DNA of 16,707 nt from Acidilobaceae archaeon (GTDB taxonomy: Archaea > Thermoproteota > Thermoprotei_A > Sulfolobales > Acidilobaceae): NCBI GenBank assembly GCA_027039295.1, contig JALWEW010000026.1:1-16707 (forward strand), given 5' to 3'. Below are positions 6,824 to 13,640 of this stretch, one piece after another (position 1 is the first letter of the stretch; each line of letters begins with the position of its first letter). Under the pieces are notes generated by a model. That model searched no databases. It was given only the letters and a program-made list of their open reading frames with translations, and was not told the DNA's origin. Made by a program: the position numbers and the translations under genes.

Positions 6824-7792
6824 GTGGCTCCTGTGCTTGTTAGAGTCTCGAGCCCCAGCCACGTGTACGCTGGGGCTGTTGACCTGCATGGGGGCCTGGG
6901 CAGGGTTTGCGGGTTCCTCGGCTTCGCCCTCCAGGAGCCCAGGGTAATCGTTGAGGCCGAAGACGCCCCAGGAGGCCTTGCCGTAGAGGATCCCCGAGGC
7001 GACGGCGACGCGCTGACCTACGCTGAGAAGGCCTGCAGGCTCTACGGGTGCAAGGGGGCCCGCATCAGGGTCCTCGAGATCCCGCCGCGCCACGTGGGCC
7101 TGGGTTCTACTGTACACTTAGCCCTATCGATAGCGTGGGCTGTGGCCACCCTTCACCGGAGGAGGTTCGATCCCGCCGAGGCTGCCATGGGCCTGGAGCT
7201 GGGCCTCAGGGCTGGCGTGGGAGTTAATGCCTTCACCTACGGAGGCTTCATAGTGGAGGGCGGCTTCCCCTCCACTAGCCCTGGGAGGAGCGCGCCACCA
7301 CTTGTCTACCGCGGTGTTGTCCCGAGGTCCTGGCGCGTCGTTGCAACGCTCCCCTCCAGGCCTCTTCAGAGCACTAAGAGATGGGCGCCGCCGGGCTGCA
7401 CCCCTAGGTCCCTGGAGGGCGAGGAGGAGGCGTGTGTGAATGCTAGGCTTGTGCTCATGGGGATCCTACCCGCTGCCTCGGAGGGCGACTGGGCTAGGCT
7501 CTCAGCCTTCCTGCAGGAGGTGAACAGCCATACGAGGAGCCGCCTAGCGCCTGGAGGCGGTGGAGGGTATTGCTGCGGGGAGGCCGAGGCGGTAGCGAGT
7601 GCCCTGAGGGCGGCGGGGGCCCCCTGCGTGTGCCAGTCGGGCCCGGGGCCTGTGGTCTACTCGCTCGCCCCAGTCGAGGCGGCTAGGGGGCTACTAGCGG
7701 CAGCTAGGAGGGCCCTGAGGGAGATTGGCGGGGGGTCCGCCTGGATGACGGGGGTCGATAACCGAGGTGCATACCTAACCATCGCTAGGTAG
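6824..7792 (+). CDS. GHMP-family beta-ribofuranosylaminobenzene 5'-phosphate synthase-like protein
   Basis: A 322-residue GHMP-fold protein. The N-terminal SPSHVYAGAVDLHGGLGR (residues 10-27) and the GHMP phosphate-binding loop PPRHVGLGST (87-96) match the RFAP synthase family, which joins PRPP and p-aminobenzoate in the first committed step of methanopterin-type cofactor synthesis. It is known in archaea that are not methanogens, where modified pterins act as C1 carriers. A glycine-rich GGGGGYCCGE stretch lies near residue 246 and a C-terminal SGPGPVVYS element completes the fold. The GTG start at 6824 follows GGGAGGG (6811-6817) at a six-base spacing. A TTTAA box at 6792-6796 would place a transcript start almost at the start codon. 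Other GHMP kinases are the alternative, but the DLHG segment argues for the RFAP synthase group. Confidence 0.8.
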   Translation: MAPVLVRVSSPSHVYAGAVDLHGGLGRVCGFLGFALQEPRVIVEAEDAPGGLAVEDPRGDGDALTYAEKACRLYGCKGARIRVLEIPPRHVGLGSTVHLALSIAWAVATLHRRRFDPAEAAMGLELGLRAGVGVNAFTYGGFIVEGGFPSTSPGRSAPPLVYRGVVPRSWRVVATLPSRPLQSTKRWAPPGCTPRSLEGEEEACVNARLVLMGILPAASEGDWARLSAFLQEVNSHTRSRLAPGGGGGYCCGEAEAVASALRAAGAPCVCQSGPGPVVYSLAPVEAARGLLAAARRALREIGGGSAWMTGVDNRGAYLTIAR

Positions 7793-7840
7793 CCTAGAGG
7801 GCGTTGGGCTCGAGGCCTACGCGGGCCTCCCCGGCTAATC

Positions 7841-7848
7841 CTTAAAAT
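7841..7848 (+). promoter_or_regulatory. TATA box for the zinc-ribbon/aEF1B genes
   Basis: CTTAAAAT in otherwise GC-rich spacer. The predicted transcript start near 7870 leaves about 14 nt before the GTG at 7884. Confidence 0.6.
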
Positions 7849-7883
7849 TCTTCGGCGCCGGGAGCCGGGGAGGGGTCAAGGAA

Positions 7884-8093
7884 GTGGCCGCCGTCGTACC
7901 CAGGAGGATAGACGTCTACGACCCCGTAGAGCCACCTGTATGCACGAGCTGCGGCAGGATAATCCACCCCACGGAGAGGGCTGTGGCGTTCTACTGCCCC
8001 AACTGCGGCAAGGCCCTGATATGGAGGTGCGCTAAGTGCAGGAGGCAGGGCACGCCATATAAGTGCCCCTACTGCGGCTTCGAAGGCCCGTGA
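7884..8093 (+). CDS. Zinc-ribbon protein of the archaeal translation-associated family (COG2888-like)
   Basis: A 69-residue protein with four CxxC knuckles: Cys20/23, Cys38/41, Cys49/52 and Cys61/64, enough for two zinc sites. The CTSCG, CPNCG, CAKC and CPYCG order is that of the small archaeal zinc-ribbon proteins predicted to bind RNA during translation. It starts with a GTG after a GGGGAGGGG purine run (7867-7875) and ends 12 nt before the aEF1B gene, with which it is almost certainly cotranscribed. That pairing is a frequent archaeal neighbourhood and supports a translation role. The precise function is not established. Confidence 0.9.
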   Translation: MAAVVPRRIDVYDPVEPPVCTSCGRIIHPTERAVAFYCPNCGKALIWRCAKCRRQGTPYKCPYCGFEGP

Positions 8094-8105
8094 GGTGGGC
8101 AGGGC

Positions 8106-8378
8106 ATGGCTAGGGTTGCTGTAATACTGAGGGTTCTCCCCTCCAGTATCGATATAGACCTGGACGCCTTGAAGTCGAAGATTGAGGGCTCACTGCCCGA
8201 GGGCTATAAAGTCGAGGGAAGCGGCATCGAGCCCATAGCCTTCGGGTTGAAGGCCCTCAAGCTCATAATATCGATGCCCGAGGAGACGGAGGGCGGCACC
8301 GAGGCCCTCGAGGAGAGGCTCCGGAGCCTCCCAGAGGTGGATCAGGTGGAGATAGAGGCCGTCCACAGGCTCTCCTAG
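8106..8378 (+). CDS. Translation elongation factor 1-beta (aEF1B)
   Basis: A 90-residue archaeal EF-1 beta, the nucleotide exchange factor that promotes GDP release from aEF1A. It shows the expected N-terminal strand ARVAVILRVLPSS, a helix beginning IDLDALKSKIEGSL, the conserved IEPIAFGLKALKL segment that inserts into EF1A, and a C-terminal EALEERLRSLPEVDQVEIEAV ferredoxin-like unit. Length is exactly that of archaeal family members. The ATG at 8106 is preceded by GGTGGGC ten bases upstream. It sits 12 nt after the zinc-ribbon gene in the same operon. Confidence 0.95.
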   Translation: MARVAVILRVLPSSIDIDLDALKSKIEGSLPEGYKVEGSGIEPIAFGLKALKLIISMPEETEGGTEALEERLRSLPEVDQVEIEAVHRLS

Positions 8379-8412
8379 AGTGTTACGCCTCCTTAGCCGA
8401 CATTACATCCCG

Positions 8413-8420
8413 CTATTAAG
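8413..8420 (+). promoter_or_regulatory. TATA-like box for the VAT gene
   Basis: CTATTAAG about 50-60 nt before the VAT start. A transcript from near 8440 would carry a leader of 25-35 nt. It suggests the ATPase has its own promoter in addition to any readthrough from aEF1B. Confidence 0.45.
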
Positions 8421-8474
8421 CCTCCCCGAACCTTGCCACTTCAGGGGCCTGGATAGTTAGGGGTGCGCTATAGG

Positions 8475-10700
8475 ATGCCGAGCGCCGCCGGCGGCGAAGG
8501 TGAGAAGAGGCCCACTAGGAAGGAGGTCGTTCTCCGGGTAGCGGAGGCGAGGCCTAGGGACTCCGGGAAGAGGAAGGTCAGGATAGACATTAACGTTATG
8601 AGGCTCCTCGGCGTCGAGCCAGGCGACGTCGTCGAGATAGAGGGTAAGAAGAAGAAGACAGTCGCCATAGCCTGGCCGGCCCTGCCGGAGGACCAGGGTC
8701 TAGACATTATCAGGATGGATGGGATACTGAGGAAGAATGCTGATGTCAACATTGGAGACAAGGTAATAGTGAGGAAGGCTGACGTGAAGCCTGCCGTCAA
8801 GGTGAGGCTGGCGCCCACCTCGCAGCCTATGAGTGTTGACGAGGCCTTCAGGAACTATGTGAAGAAGAAGCTCATAAACACGCCGCTCCTCGAGGGTGAT
8901 ATAGTTGTCATACCGGTTATAGGGCAGGCCGTGCAGCTCCAAGTCATCGACACAAGACCGCGTGGGGCCGTTATAGTGACCGATAGGACTATTGTGGAGG
9001 TCCTCGAGAAGCCTGTAGGCTCCATATCCCTCCCGAGGGTGACCTACGAGGACATAGGCGGCCTCAAGCACGTAATCTTCAAGATAAGGGAGCTCGTTGA
9101 GCTCCCCCTGAGGCACCCGGAGCTATTCAAGAGGCTGGGCATCGAGCCCCCTAAGGGGATCCTACTCTACGGTCCACCGGGCACTGGTAAGACACTGCTA
9201 GCCAAGGCTGTCGCTAATGAGAGCGACGCGTACTTCATCAGCATTAACGGGCCCGAGATAATGAGTAAGTTCTACGGTGAGAGCGAGCAGAGGCTCAGGG
9301 AGATATTCGAGGAGGCCCGCAAGAACGCGCCCAGTATTATATTCATAGACGAGATTGACGCAATCGCACCAAAGAGGGACGAGGTCGTCGGCGAGGTAGA
9401 GCGTAGGGTGGTAGCACAGCTGCTAACACTCATGGATGGGCTAGAGAGCAGGGGCCAGGTCATAGTCATAGGGGCGACGAATAGGCCGAACGCCGTTGAT
9501 CCAGCCCTCAGGAGGCCGGGTAGGTTCGACAGAGAGATAGAGGTCCCCCTACCGGATAAGCAGGGCAGGCTTGAGATACTCCAGATACACACGAGGCACA
9601 TGCCACTCGCCGAGGATGTGGACCTCGAGAAGATAGCCGAGATGACCCGTGGCTACACGGGCGCAGACCTAGCAGCACTAGTAAGGGAGGCGGCCATGCA
9701 CGCCCTCCGCCGCTACCTCCCGGAGATAGATATCGAGCAGGAGAGGATACCCGTCGAGGTCCTCGAGAAGATGGTTGTTAAGATGGAGGACTTCCTGGCA
9801 GCGTTCAAGGAGATAACGCCGAGCGGTCTCAGGGAGATACAGGTCGAGGTGCCCGAGGTACACTGGGACGACATAGGAGGGCTGGATGATGTCAAGCAGG
9901 AGCTACGCGAGGTCGTCGAGTGGCCCCTGAAGTACCCCGAGGCCTTCAGCAGGCTCGGCATCAGGCCCCCTAAGGGGATCCTACTCTTCGGCCCGCCCGG
10001 CACTGGTAAGACACTGCTAGCCAAGGCTGTCGCAACCGAGAGCGGGGCGAACTTCATAGCAGTCAGGGGCCCAGAGATACTATCAAAGTGGGTAGGGGAA
10101 AGCGAGAAGGCGATAAGAGAGATATTCAGGAAGGCGCGCCAGTACGCCCCAGCCGTGGTATTCATAGACGAGATAGACGCCATCGCCAGCGTTAGAGGCA
10201 CCGACGTGGGCTCGAGGGTCACCGAGAGGATAGTGAGCCAGATGCTCACGGAGATAGATGGCATCTCCGATATGTCGAATGTCGTGGTGATAGCGGCAAC
10301 TAACAGGCCGGACATGGTTGACCCCGCCCTGCTCAGGCCTGGCAGGCTGGAGAAGCTCATCTACGTGCCGCCGCCCGACAGGAGGGGCAGGCTTGAGATA
10401 CTCAGGATACACACCCGCAACATGCCTCTAGCCGATGACGTGGACCTGGAGGATATAGCCGCCGCAACCGAGGGCTACACGGGCGCAGACCTAGCAGCAC
10501 TAGTAAGGGAGGCGGCGATGATAGCCCTTAGAGAGGATATCTCGGCGACGCTCGTTAGGAGGAGGCACTTCGAGGAAGCCCTGAAGAAGGTCAAGCCTAG
10601 CGTGTCGCAGTACATGATAGAGTACTACAAGCGCTGGATGGAGCAGGCCAGAGAGCTCGGAGCCAGGAGGAGGGTCGAGGTACCAACGATACACGTCTAG
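8475..10700 (+). CDS. VAT/Cdc48-family AAA ATPase
   Basis: A 741-residue archaeal Cdc48 (VAT) protein, a hexameric unfoldase that threads proteins for the proteasome or remodels complexes. The order is an N-terminal double-psi barrel and Cdc48 domain 2 (about 20-185), then D1 with Walker A GPPGTGKT at 233-240 and Walker B IIFIDE at 288-293, then D2 with Walker A at 506-513 and Walker B VVFIDE at 561-566, both followed by arginine-finger-bearing regions of the form ATNRP...RRPGRFD or LRPGRLE. Both Walker B glutamates are intact, so both rings should hydrolyse ATP. The ATG at 8475 is preferred because GGGGTG (8460-8465) sits nine bases upstream; a GTG at 8463 would add four residues. D1 and D2 share long stretches of identical DNA. 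Confidence 0.97.
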   Translation: MPSAAGGEGEKRPTRKEVVLRVAEARPRDSGKRKVRIDINVMRLLGVEPGDVVEIEGKKKKTVAIAWPALPEDQGLDIIRMDGILRKNADVNIGDKVIVRKADVKPAVKVRLAPTSQPMSVDEAFRNYVKKKLINTPLLEGDIVVIPVIGQAVQLQVIDTRPRGAVIVTDRTIVEVLEKPVGSISLPRVTYEDIGGLKHVIFKIRELVELPLRHPELFKRLGIEPPKGILLYGPPGTGKTLLAKAVANESDAYFISINGPEIMSKFYGESEQRLREIFEEARKNAPSIIFIDEIDAIAPKRDEVVGEVERRVVAQLLTLMDGLESRGQVIVIGATNRPNAVDPALRRPGRFDREIEVPLPDKQGRLEILQIHTRHMPLAEDVDLEKIAEMTRGYTGADLAALVREAAMHALRRYLPEIDIEQERIPVEVLEKMVVKMEDFLAAFKEITPSGLREIQVEVPEVHWDDIGGLDDVKQELREVVEWPLKYPEAFSRLGIRPPKGILLFGPPGTGKTLLAKAVATESGANFIAVRGPEILSKWVGESEKAIREIFRKARQYAPAVVFIDEIDAIASVRGTDVGSRVTERIVSQMLTEIDGISDMSNVVVIAATNRPDMVDPALLRPGRLEKLIYVPPPDRRGRLEILRIHTRNMPLADDVDLEDIAAATEGYTGADLAALVREAAMIALREDISATLVRRRHFEEALKKVKPSVSQYMIEYYKRWMEQARELGARRRVEVPTIHV
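9146..9214 (+). repeat. Intragenic repeat A, D1 copy (Walker A region of VAT)
   Basis: 69 bp matching 9965-10033 with four mismatches (9169, 9173, 9176, 9179), including uninterrupted runs of 23 bp (9146-9168) and 35 bp (9180-9214). It encodes the strand before Walker A, the P-loop and the following helix of D1. Confidence 0.9.
9651..9694 (+). repeat. Intragenic repeat B, D1 copy (post-sensor helix of VAT)
   Basis: 44 bp identical to 10473-10516. Codes for GYTGADLAALVREAA with the same codon at every site. The match stops abruptly at both ends. Confidence 0.92.
9965..10033 (+). repeat. Intragenic repeat A, D2 copy
   Basis: D2 partner of 9146-9214, offset by 819 bp and in the same reading frame. 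Codon choice is shared as well as protein sequence. Confidence 0.9.
10473..10516 (+). repeat. Intragenic repeat B, D2 copy
   Basis: D2 partner of 9651-9694, offset by 822 bp. A third shorter match at the same offset (GGGCAGGCTTGAGATACTC, 9563 and 10385) lies just upstream. Confidence 0.9.
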
Positions 10701-10730
10701 CCACATCAATGCCGCGAGGGGGTGTTGTGA

Positions 10731-10976
10731 ATGATACCCTGGAGGAGCCTCCCCCTAGTGAACATGGTCTACGAGGCCGTGGAGGAGGGAACGGCTGGAG
10801 GCGACAGGCCTGTGAGAATCGAGGAGATCAGCGACTGGGTGTTGAAGAGGTTCGACTACAGGCTATCCGAGGCCGAACTCTCAAAGAGCCTCCTAACACT
10901 CGAGACCCTCGGCTACGTGAGGGTACTCAGGACGGGGAGAGATGTCATCGTGAAGCTGGTCAGGAAGGTCGAGTAG
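10731..10976 (+). CDS. Small winged-helix DNA-binding-like protein
   Basis: An 81-residue protein with a predicted winged helix-turn-helix: helix about 8-20, helix RIEEISDWVLKRF (29-41), recognition-type helix SEAELSKSLLTLETLG (46-61), and a two-stranded wing YVRVLRTGRDVIVKLVRK (62-79). It has no other domain and no cysteines. The ATG at 10731 follows GAGGGGGTG (10716-10724) and lies 30 nt after the VAT stop, so it is probably cotranscribed with the unfoldase. It could be a small transcription factor or a protein-binding winged helix of the kind found in complex subunits; the sequence does not distinguish these. A reading frame on the same strand at 10709-11146 is a shadow. Confidence 0.75.
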   Translation: MIPWRSLPLVNMVYEAVEEGTAGGDRPVRIEEISDWVLKRFDYRLSEAELSKSLLTLETLGYVRVLRTGRDVIVKLVRKVE

Positions 10977-11197
10977 CGGCGGTCGGCCGGGTATGTTCTC
11001 CTCACACCCCCCTACGGACCGGGAGTAAGCCCTCACCCCGCCGCTCCAACGCAGCGGGAGGCGTTCTAGCCTTAAGGCCTCCGCACTCTCTCCTCGGGAG
11101 TGGCCGCCGGGATGAGGATACTTGCCCCCAACCGAGGCTTCAATGAAGGAATTATCGCGGGCCAACCGGCGGGCCCAAAAGGCCTCCTAGGCCTCAG
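10977..11197. other. Structured intergenic spacer
   Basis: 221 nt without a convincing gene. It contains several inverted repeats: GCGGGAGGC (11054-11062) with GCCTCCGC (11077-11084), CTCC-TCG-GGAG (11090-11100) inside CACTC/GAGTG (11084-11102), CTTC-AAT-GAAG (11138-11148), and AGGCCT-CCT-AGGCCT (11180-11194). The AT-rich GAATTATC near 11149-11156 is the only promoter-like element. It may hold the terminator of the VAT operon and the leader of the next gene. Confidence 0.4.
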
Positions 11198-11575
11198 GTG
11201 GATGCTGGGGGTGTCTGCTGGTTGGCCGGGTGGAGCGGCAGGGCCAGGAGAATCCTTGAGGAAGCCGGTATGGCTGTGAGCGAGAAGGAGGTACGCTACA
11301 GGACCCTCACAGGAGAGGCCGTGGGGGAGTCTAGGGTGACTGGCTATTCGCGCGACGGTCTCCTCAAGATATCCCTCAGCCAGAGGGAGGGCGAGGACTA
11401 TGTGAGGGTGAGCGTGACCGCTCGAGGAGCTGCGAGTCGCGCGAGCCTCGCGGAGAGCCTCGAGGCCCAGGGGGCTAGTGTCGACTTCGAGGAGGGTGAG
11501 CGCATGCATGCGGTCCTGAAGAGGGTGCCGCCCAGCGATGTCGACCGGGTACTCAGAGATATTCTCGAGGCTTAG
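11198..11575 (+). CDS. Hypothetical protein, first of an overlapping unknown pair
   Basis: Up to 125 residues; not recognised. From residue 25 on it reads as an alpha/beta protein: a strand EVRYRTLTGE, a strand pair LLKISLSQ and YVRVSVTARG, a helix ASLAESLEAQG, a strand ASVDFEEGERMHAVLKRV and a final helix PSDVDRVLRDILEA. Size and secondary structure are compatible with a small ferredoxin-like or KEOPS Pcc1-like fold, but I see no diagnostic motif and do not assign it. The start is uncertain: GTG at 11198 is the longest, while ATG at 11270 has GAGGA seven bases upstream and begins at the better-behaved part of the protein. Its last 38 nt overlap the next gene, pointing to translational coupling. 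Confidence 0.6.
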   Translation: MDAGGVCWLAGWSGRARRILEEAGMAVSEKEVRYRTLTGEAVGESRVTGYSRDGLLKISLSQREGEDYVRVSVTARGAASRASLAESLEAQGASVDFEEGERMHAVLKRVPPSDVDRVLRDILEA

Positions 11576-12758
11576 CCCTCTGGACTGGTGCTCGTACCTC
11601 CAGGGGGATCCCAGGGGCCTCCTGGGCGCCCCGGCTGTCGCGGCGCTCTGCGGCATCAAGAGCCACCCCGGCGGGGAGCCCGTAACGCTAGCTTGGGGCA
11701 GCGCCAGCCTAGAAGTTGGCGGGGGAGGACTGCGAGCCCTCCTAGGCGGGCCCCCGAGGCTCGACGTTAGGCCGCCAGTAACTCCCCGGCCGCGTGGCAG
11801 TGGGGGCTCTTGGATATCGAACATGCTGCTCCACAGGAGGATCCTCCCAGCCCGCGCCGCCAGCACCTTCCCCGGGTGCCTGGAGGCCCCGGACTCCACG
11901 AACACTGGGCTGCTGAGGCTGGAGCCCCTCGAGGCCGCGAGGGCCCCCAAGGCGTGTGTGAAGAGGGAGTGGAGGCGTGACGACCCCCCGAGGCTGGGCC
12001 CCGCGGTAATAGATGAGCAGGGCTTGAGGTGCTCGTGGGCCCTCGATGCCCGCGGCTCTAAGTTAGTAATCTGTGGCGGAGACGAGCGCTACCTCGTCGC
12101 CTCCGATGGCGGGGCGCTCCTAGTAGGGGACGGCCTCGCACTGAGGACTGGATGTGCCGACTACGTGCTCTCAGCCCTCCACCCCGGAGGCCCCGTCACG
12201 GTGTATGCCTGGGGGCACAGCGAGGTGGAGGGTGTGGCATTCACTATAGCATGCAGTGAGGGGGAGCTGTTCGCGGCGTCACCCTGGGGGCTCAGGCTAA
12301 GACTCGCCCCAGGCTCTATACGACTCGAAACCCTGGGGGGCCCCATCGCCCTGGGCCCGGGCGGCCCCCTTAAGGCGGCGAGGAGCATCTTCGAGGCCTG
12401 GATGCCCGCTGACTATAGGCTCGCAGAGGGCGAGCTAGGCCATGCAAGGTGCGCTAACTGCGCTGGCAGCGCCGTTTATGATCCCGTTGGGCGCGAGCTC
12501 TGGCTCTACGCCTGGACGCCCACAGGGGAGGCGGGGATCCTGGAGGTGAGACTTAGGAAGCCCTCGGAGGCCAGGGCACTGGTCATCGATGCCCACGGGG
12601 AGTCATGGGTACCGATAGAGAGGGGCCTCTTCCGGGTCCCCCTACCCCCGGGGTGGCACGCTCTCGTCAGCGTAAAGTTGAGGGAGGGGGAGGGACTCGC
12701 TGACCTGCTGAGAGATAGGCTGAGAGATAGGCTTGGCCGCCGAGGAGAGGCAGGCTAG
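11538..12758 (+). CDS. Hypothetical beta-rich protein, second of an overlapping unknown pair
   Basis: A 406-residue protein that I cannot place. It has no signal peptide and no long hydrophobic segment, so it is probably cytoplasmic. From about residue 155 it is rich in short beta strands and turns (repeated Gly, Trp and Leu-Arg-Leu patterns), suggestive of beta-sandwich or propeller-like modules such as those attached to carbohydrate enzymes; this is only an impression. A possible metal-binding CANC pair occurs at residues about 307-310. A basic tail contains a perfect tandem LRDR-LRDR duplication. It starts within the upstream gene (38-nt overlap) in a different frame. Its TAG stop shares a CTAG with the convergent disulfide oxidoreductase gene. 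Codon use matches the neighbours, so no sign of recent transfer. Confidence 0.65.
   Translation: MSTGYSEIFSRLSPLDWCSYLQGDPRGLLGAPAVAALCGIKSHPGGEPVTLAWGSASLEVGGGGLRALLGGPPRLDVRPPVTPRPRGSGGSWISNMLLHRRILPARAASTFPGCLEAPDSTNTGLLRLEPLEAARAPKACVKREWRRDDPPRLGPAVIDEQGLRCSWALDARGSKLVICGGDERYLVASDGGALLVGDGLALRTGCADYVLSALHPGGPVTVYAWGHSEVEGVAFTIACSEGELFAASPWGLRLRLAPGSIRLETLGGPIALGPGGPLKAARSIFEAWMPADYRLAEGELGHARCANCAGSAVYDPVGRELWLYAWTPTGEAGILEVRLRKPSEARALVIDAHGESWVPIERGLFRVPLPPGWHALVSVKLREGEGLADLLRDRLRDRLGRRGEAG
12708..12731 (+). repeat. Perfect 12-bp tandem duplication in the 3' end of the unknown gene
   Basis: Two adjacent copies of CTGAGAGATAGG, encoding LRDR twice in frame, close to the stop codon. 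Looks like a recent slippage event in a tolerant C-terminal tail. Confidence 0.9.
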
Positions 12759-13492
12759 AGGCTGGTCGCGTCTTCGTACTCCTTTAAGACTAGCTCGTCG
12801 AGTCTGCCCTCAGCGGCCGCGGTCACATAGTGAATGAAGTCCTCCTCGTAGGGGACTCCGATGAAGGCCATTTTCCCGTTGAGCGCTATGGCTGGGACAC
12901 TCATTACGTTGTACTTATCCGCTATGTCAGGGTTCTCGTAGGCTTCTACAGTGTCTGCTATGACCGCCCTACTACCGCTCTTCCAAGCCTCATAGGCGAA
13001 CATGTTCGCTAGGAGCACAGCGTATGGGCAGTAAGGGCAGCTGGGCGTTACTACTACCTCGATGTAGACTCTGTTCTTAAGGCTTGCGAGGGTCTCCTTA
13101 GTCTCCTCGTCGAGGCCGCTGTCGCCCTCGCTTATCCTAAGGATCGTCTCAACTAGCCCTCTGACCTCCTCGCCTGCGGGTATGCCGGTGTACCTGATAT
13201 AACCATCTATTAGGGTGACACTCGGCACCCTCTCGATGCCCTGCCGCGCGAACTCCCTCCTATCCTCCTCCCTGCTCTTGTCGAATACCCTAACCTCGAG
13301 CAGCTTCCTGCCGTGGACCTCTGGCGCCGCCTCCTCGAAGGCTCTCAGTAGTTTCACTGTGTCCTCGCATGTCTCACAGTTGGGCCCAACGAATACGTCG
13401 ACTCTAACAGGCTCCACCATATCGGCTAGGCTCTCCCTGAGGTCCTCCATGAACTCCGGGCTCAGATCCAACTCGTAATACCTACCAGCCAC
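12755..13492 (-). CDS. Protein disulfide oxidoreductase (two-thioredoxin-unit PDO)
   Basis: A 245-residue PDO, the main cytosolic disulfide-forming and isomerising enzyme of hyperthermophilic archaea, where many intracellular proteins carry disulfides. Two thioredoxin folds follow each other: the N unit with CETC (Cys39, Cys42) and cis-Pro90 in RVPS, and the C unit with CPYC (Cys152, Cys155) and cis-Pro200 in SVPA. Both redox pairs are intact. The CPYC site is the glutaredoxin-type active pair of the family. The GTG start at 13492 has AGGGGTG about 10 nt upstream and a TATA box at 13530-13537. It is divergent from a COG2522-type regulator and ends in a 4-bp overlap with the unknown gene at 12758. 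No thioredoxin reductase is in the window, though the GltD-like flavoprotein is a conceivable electron donor family. Confidence 0.95.
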   Translation of the reverse strand: MAGRYYELDLSPEFMEDLRESLADMVEPVRVDVFVGPNCETCEDTVKLLRAFEEAAPEVHGRKLLEVRVFDKSREEDRREFARQGIERVPSVTLIDGYIRYTGIPAGEEVRGLVETILRISEGDSGLDEETKETLASLKNRVYIEVVVTPSCPYCPYAVLLANMFAYEAWKSGSRAVIADTVEAYENPDIADKYNVMSVPAIALNGKMAFIGVPYEEDFIHYVTAAAEGRLDELVLKEYEDATSL

Positions 13493-13502
13493 GGCGCTGG
13501 CA

Positions 13503-13512
13503 CCCCTAGGGG
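13503..13512. promoter_or_regulatory. Palindrome at the PDO transcription start/ribosome site
   Basis: CCCCTAGGGG, a perfect 10-bp palindrome lying where PDO transcription is predicted to start and containing the PDO ribosome-binding purines. It could be an operator or a start-proximal RNA hairpin. Significance is uncertain in GC-rich DNA. Confidence 0.35.
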
Positions 13513-13529
13513 GCTCCTCATTACGAGAG

Positions 13530-13537
13530 TATATTAA
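13530..13537 (-). promoter_or_regulatory. TATA box for PDO
   Basis: TTAATATA on the minus strand. It predicts a start near 13508 and a leader of about 16 nt before the GTG at 13492. The AT-rich core is nearly symmetric (GTATATTAAC on the plus strand), so it might also serve the divergent regulator, with a leader of roughly 80 nt. Confidence 0.6.
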
Positions 13538-13640
13538 CGCTGTTACTACCAGCGTCTTGGAGGGGGGATCGGGCTCCTTCTCGGTGAGGGGATTGCCTAG
13601 GAGCGGGCACGACGGCGGAGGGGTTGGCAGGATCGCCGAG

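Noticed and set aside
8379..8474. Possible small RNA between aEF1B and VAT
   Set aside because: Only a TATA-like box and leader are visible; no convincing stem or box motifs.
9713..10360. Minus-strand frame of 215 residues inside VAT
   Set aside because: Mirror frame of a strongly conserved AAA gene; Ser/Thr-rich shadow typical of antisense to ATPase coding sequence.
10709..11146. Plus-strand frame of 145 residues overlapping the winged-helix gene
   Set aside because: Basic, low-complexity translation in a different frame. The winged-helix frame has a proper ribosome site and fold.
11108..11160. C/D-box-like pattern (GGGATGA, CCGA, AATGAA) in the spacer before the unknown pair
   Set aside because: Boxes deviate from consensus at two or more positions and no proper terminal D box follows.
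11072..11950. Minus-strand open frame of 292 residues across the unknown pair
   Set aside because: Pro/Ser/Arg-rich sequence without motifs. The plus-strand pair has coupled starts and codon use like its neighbours.
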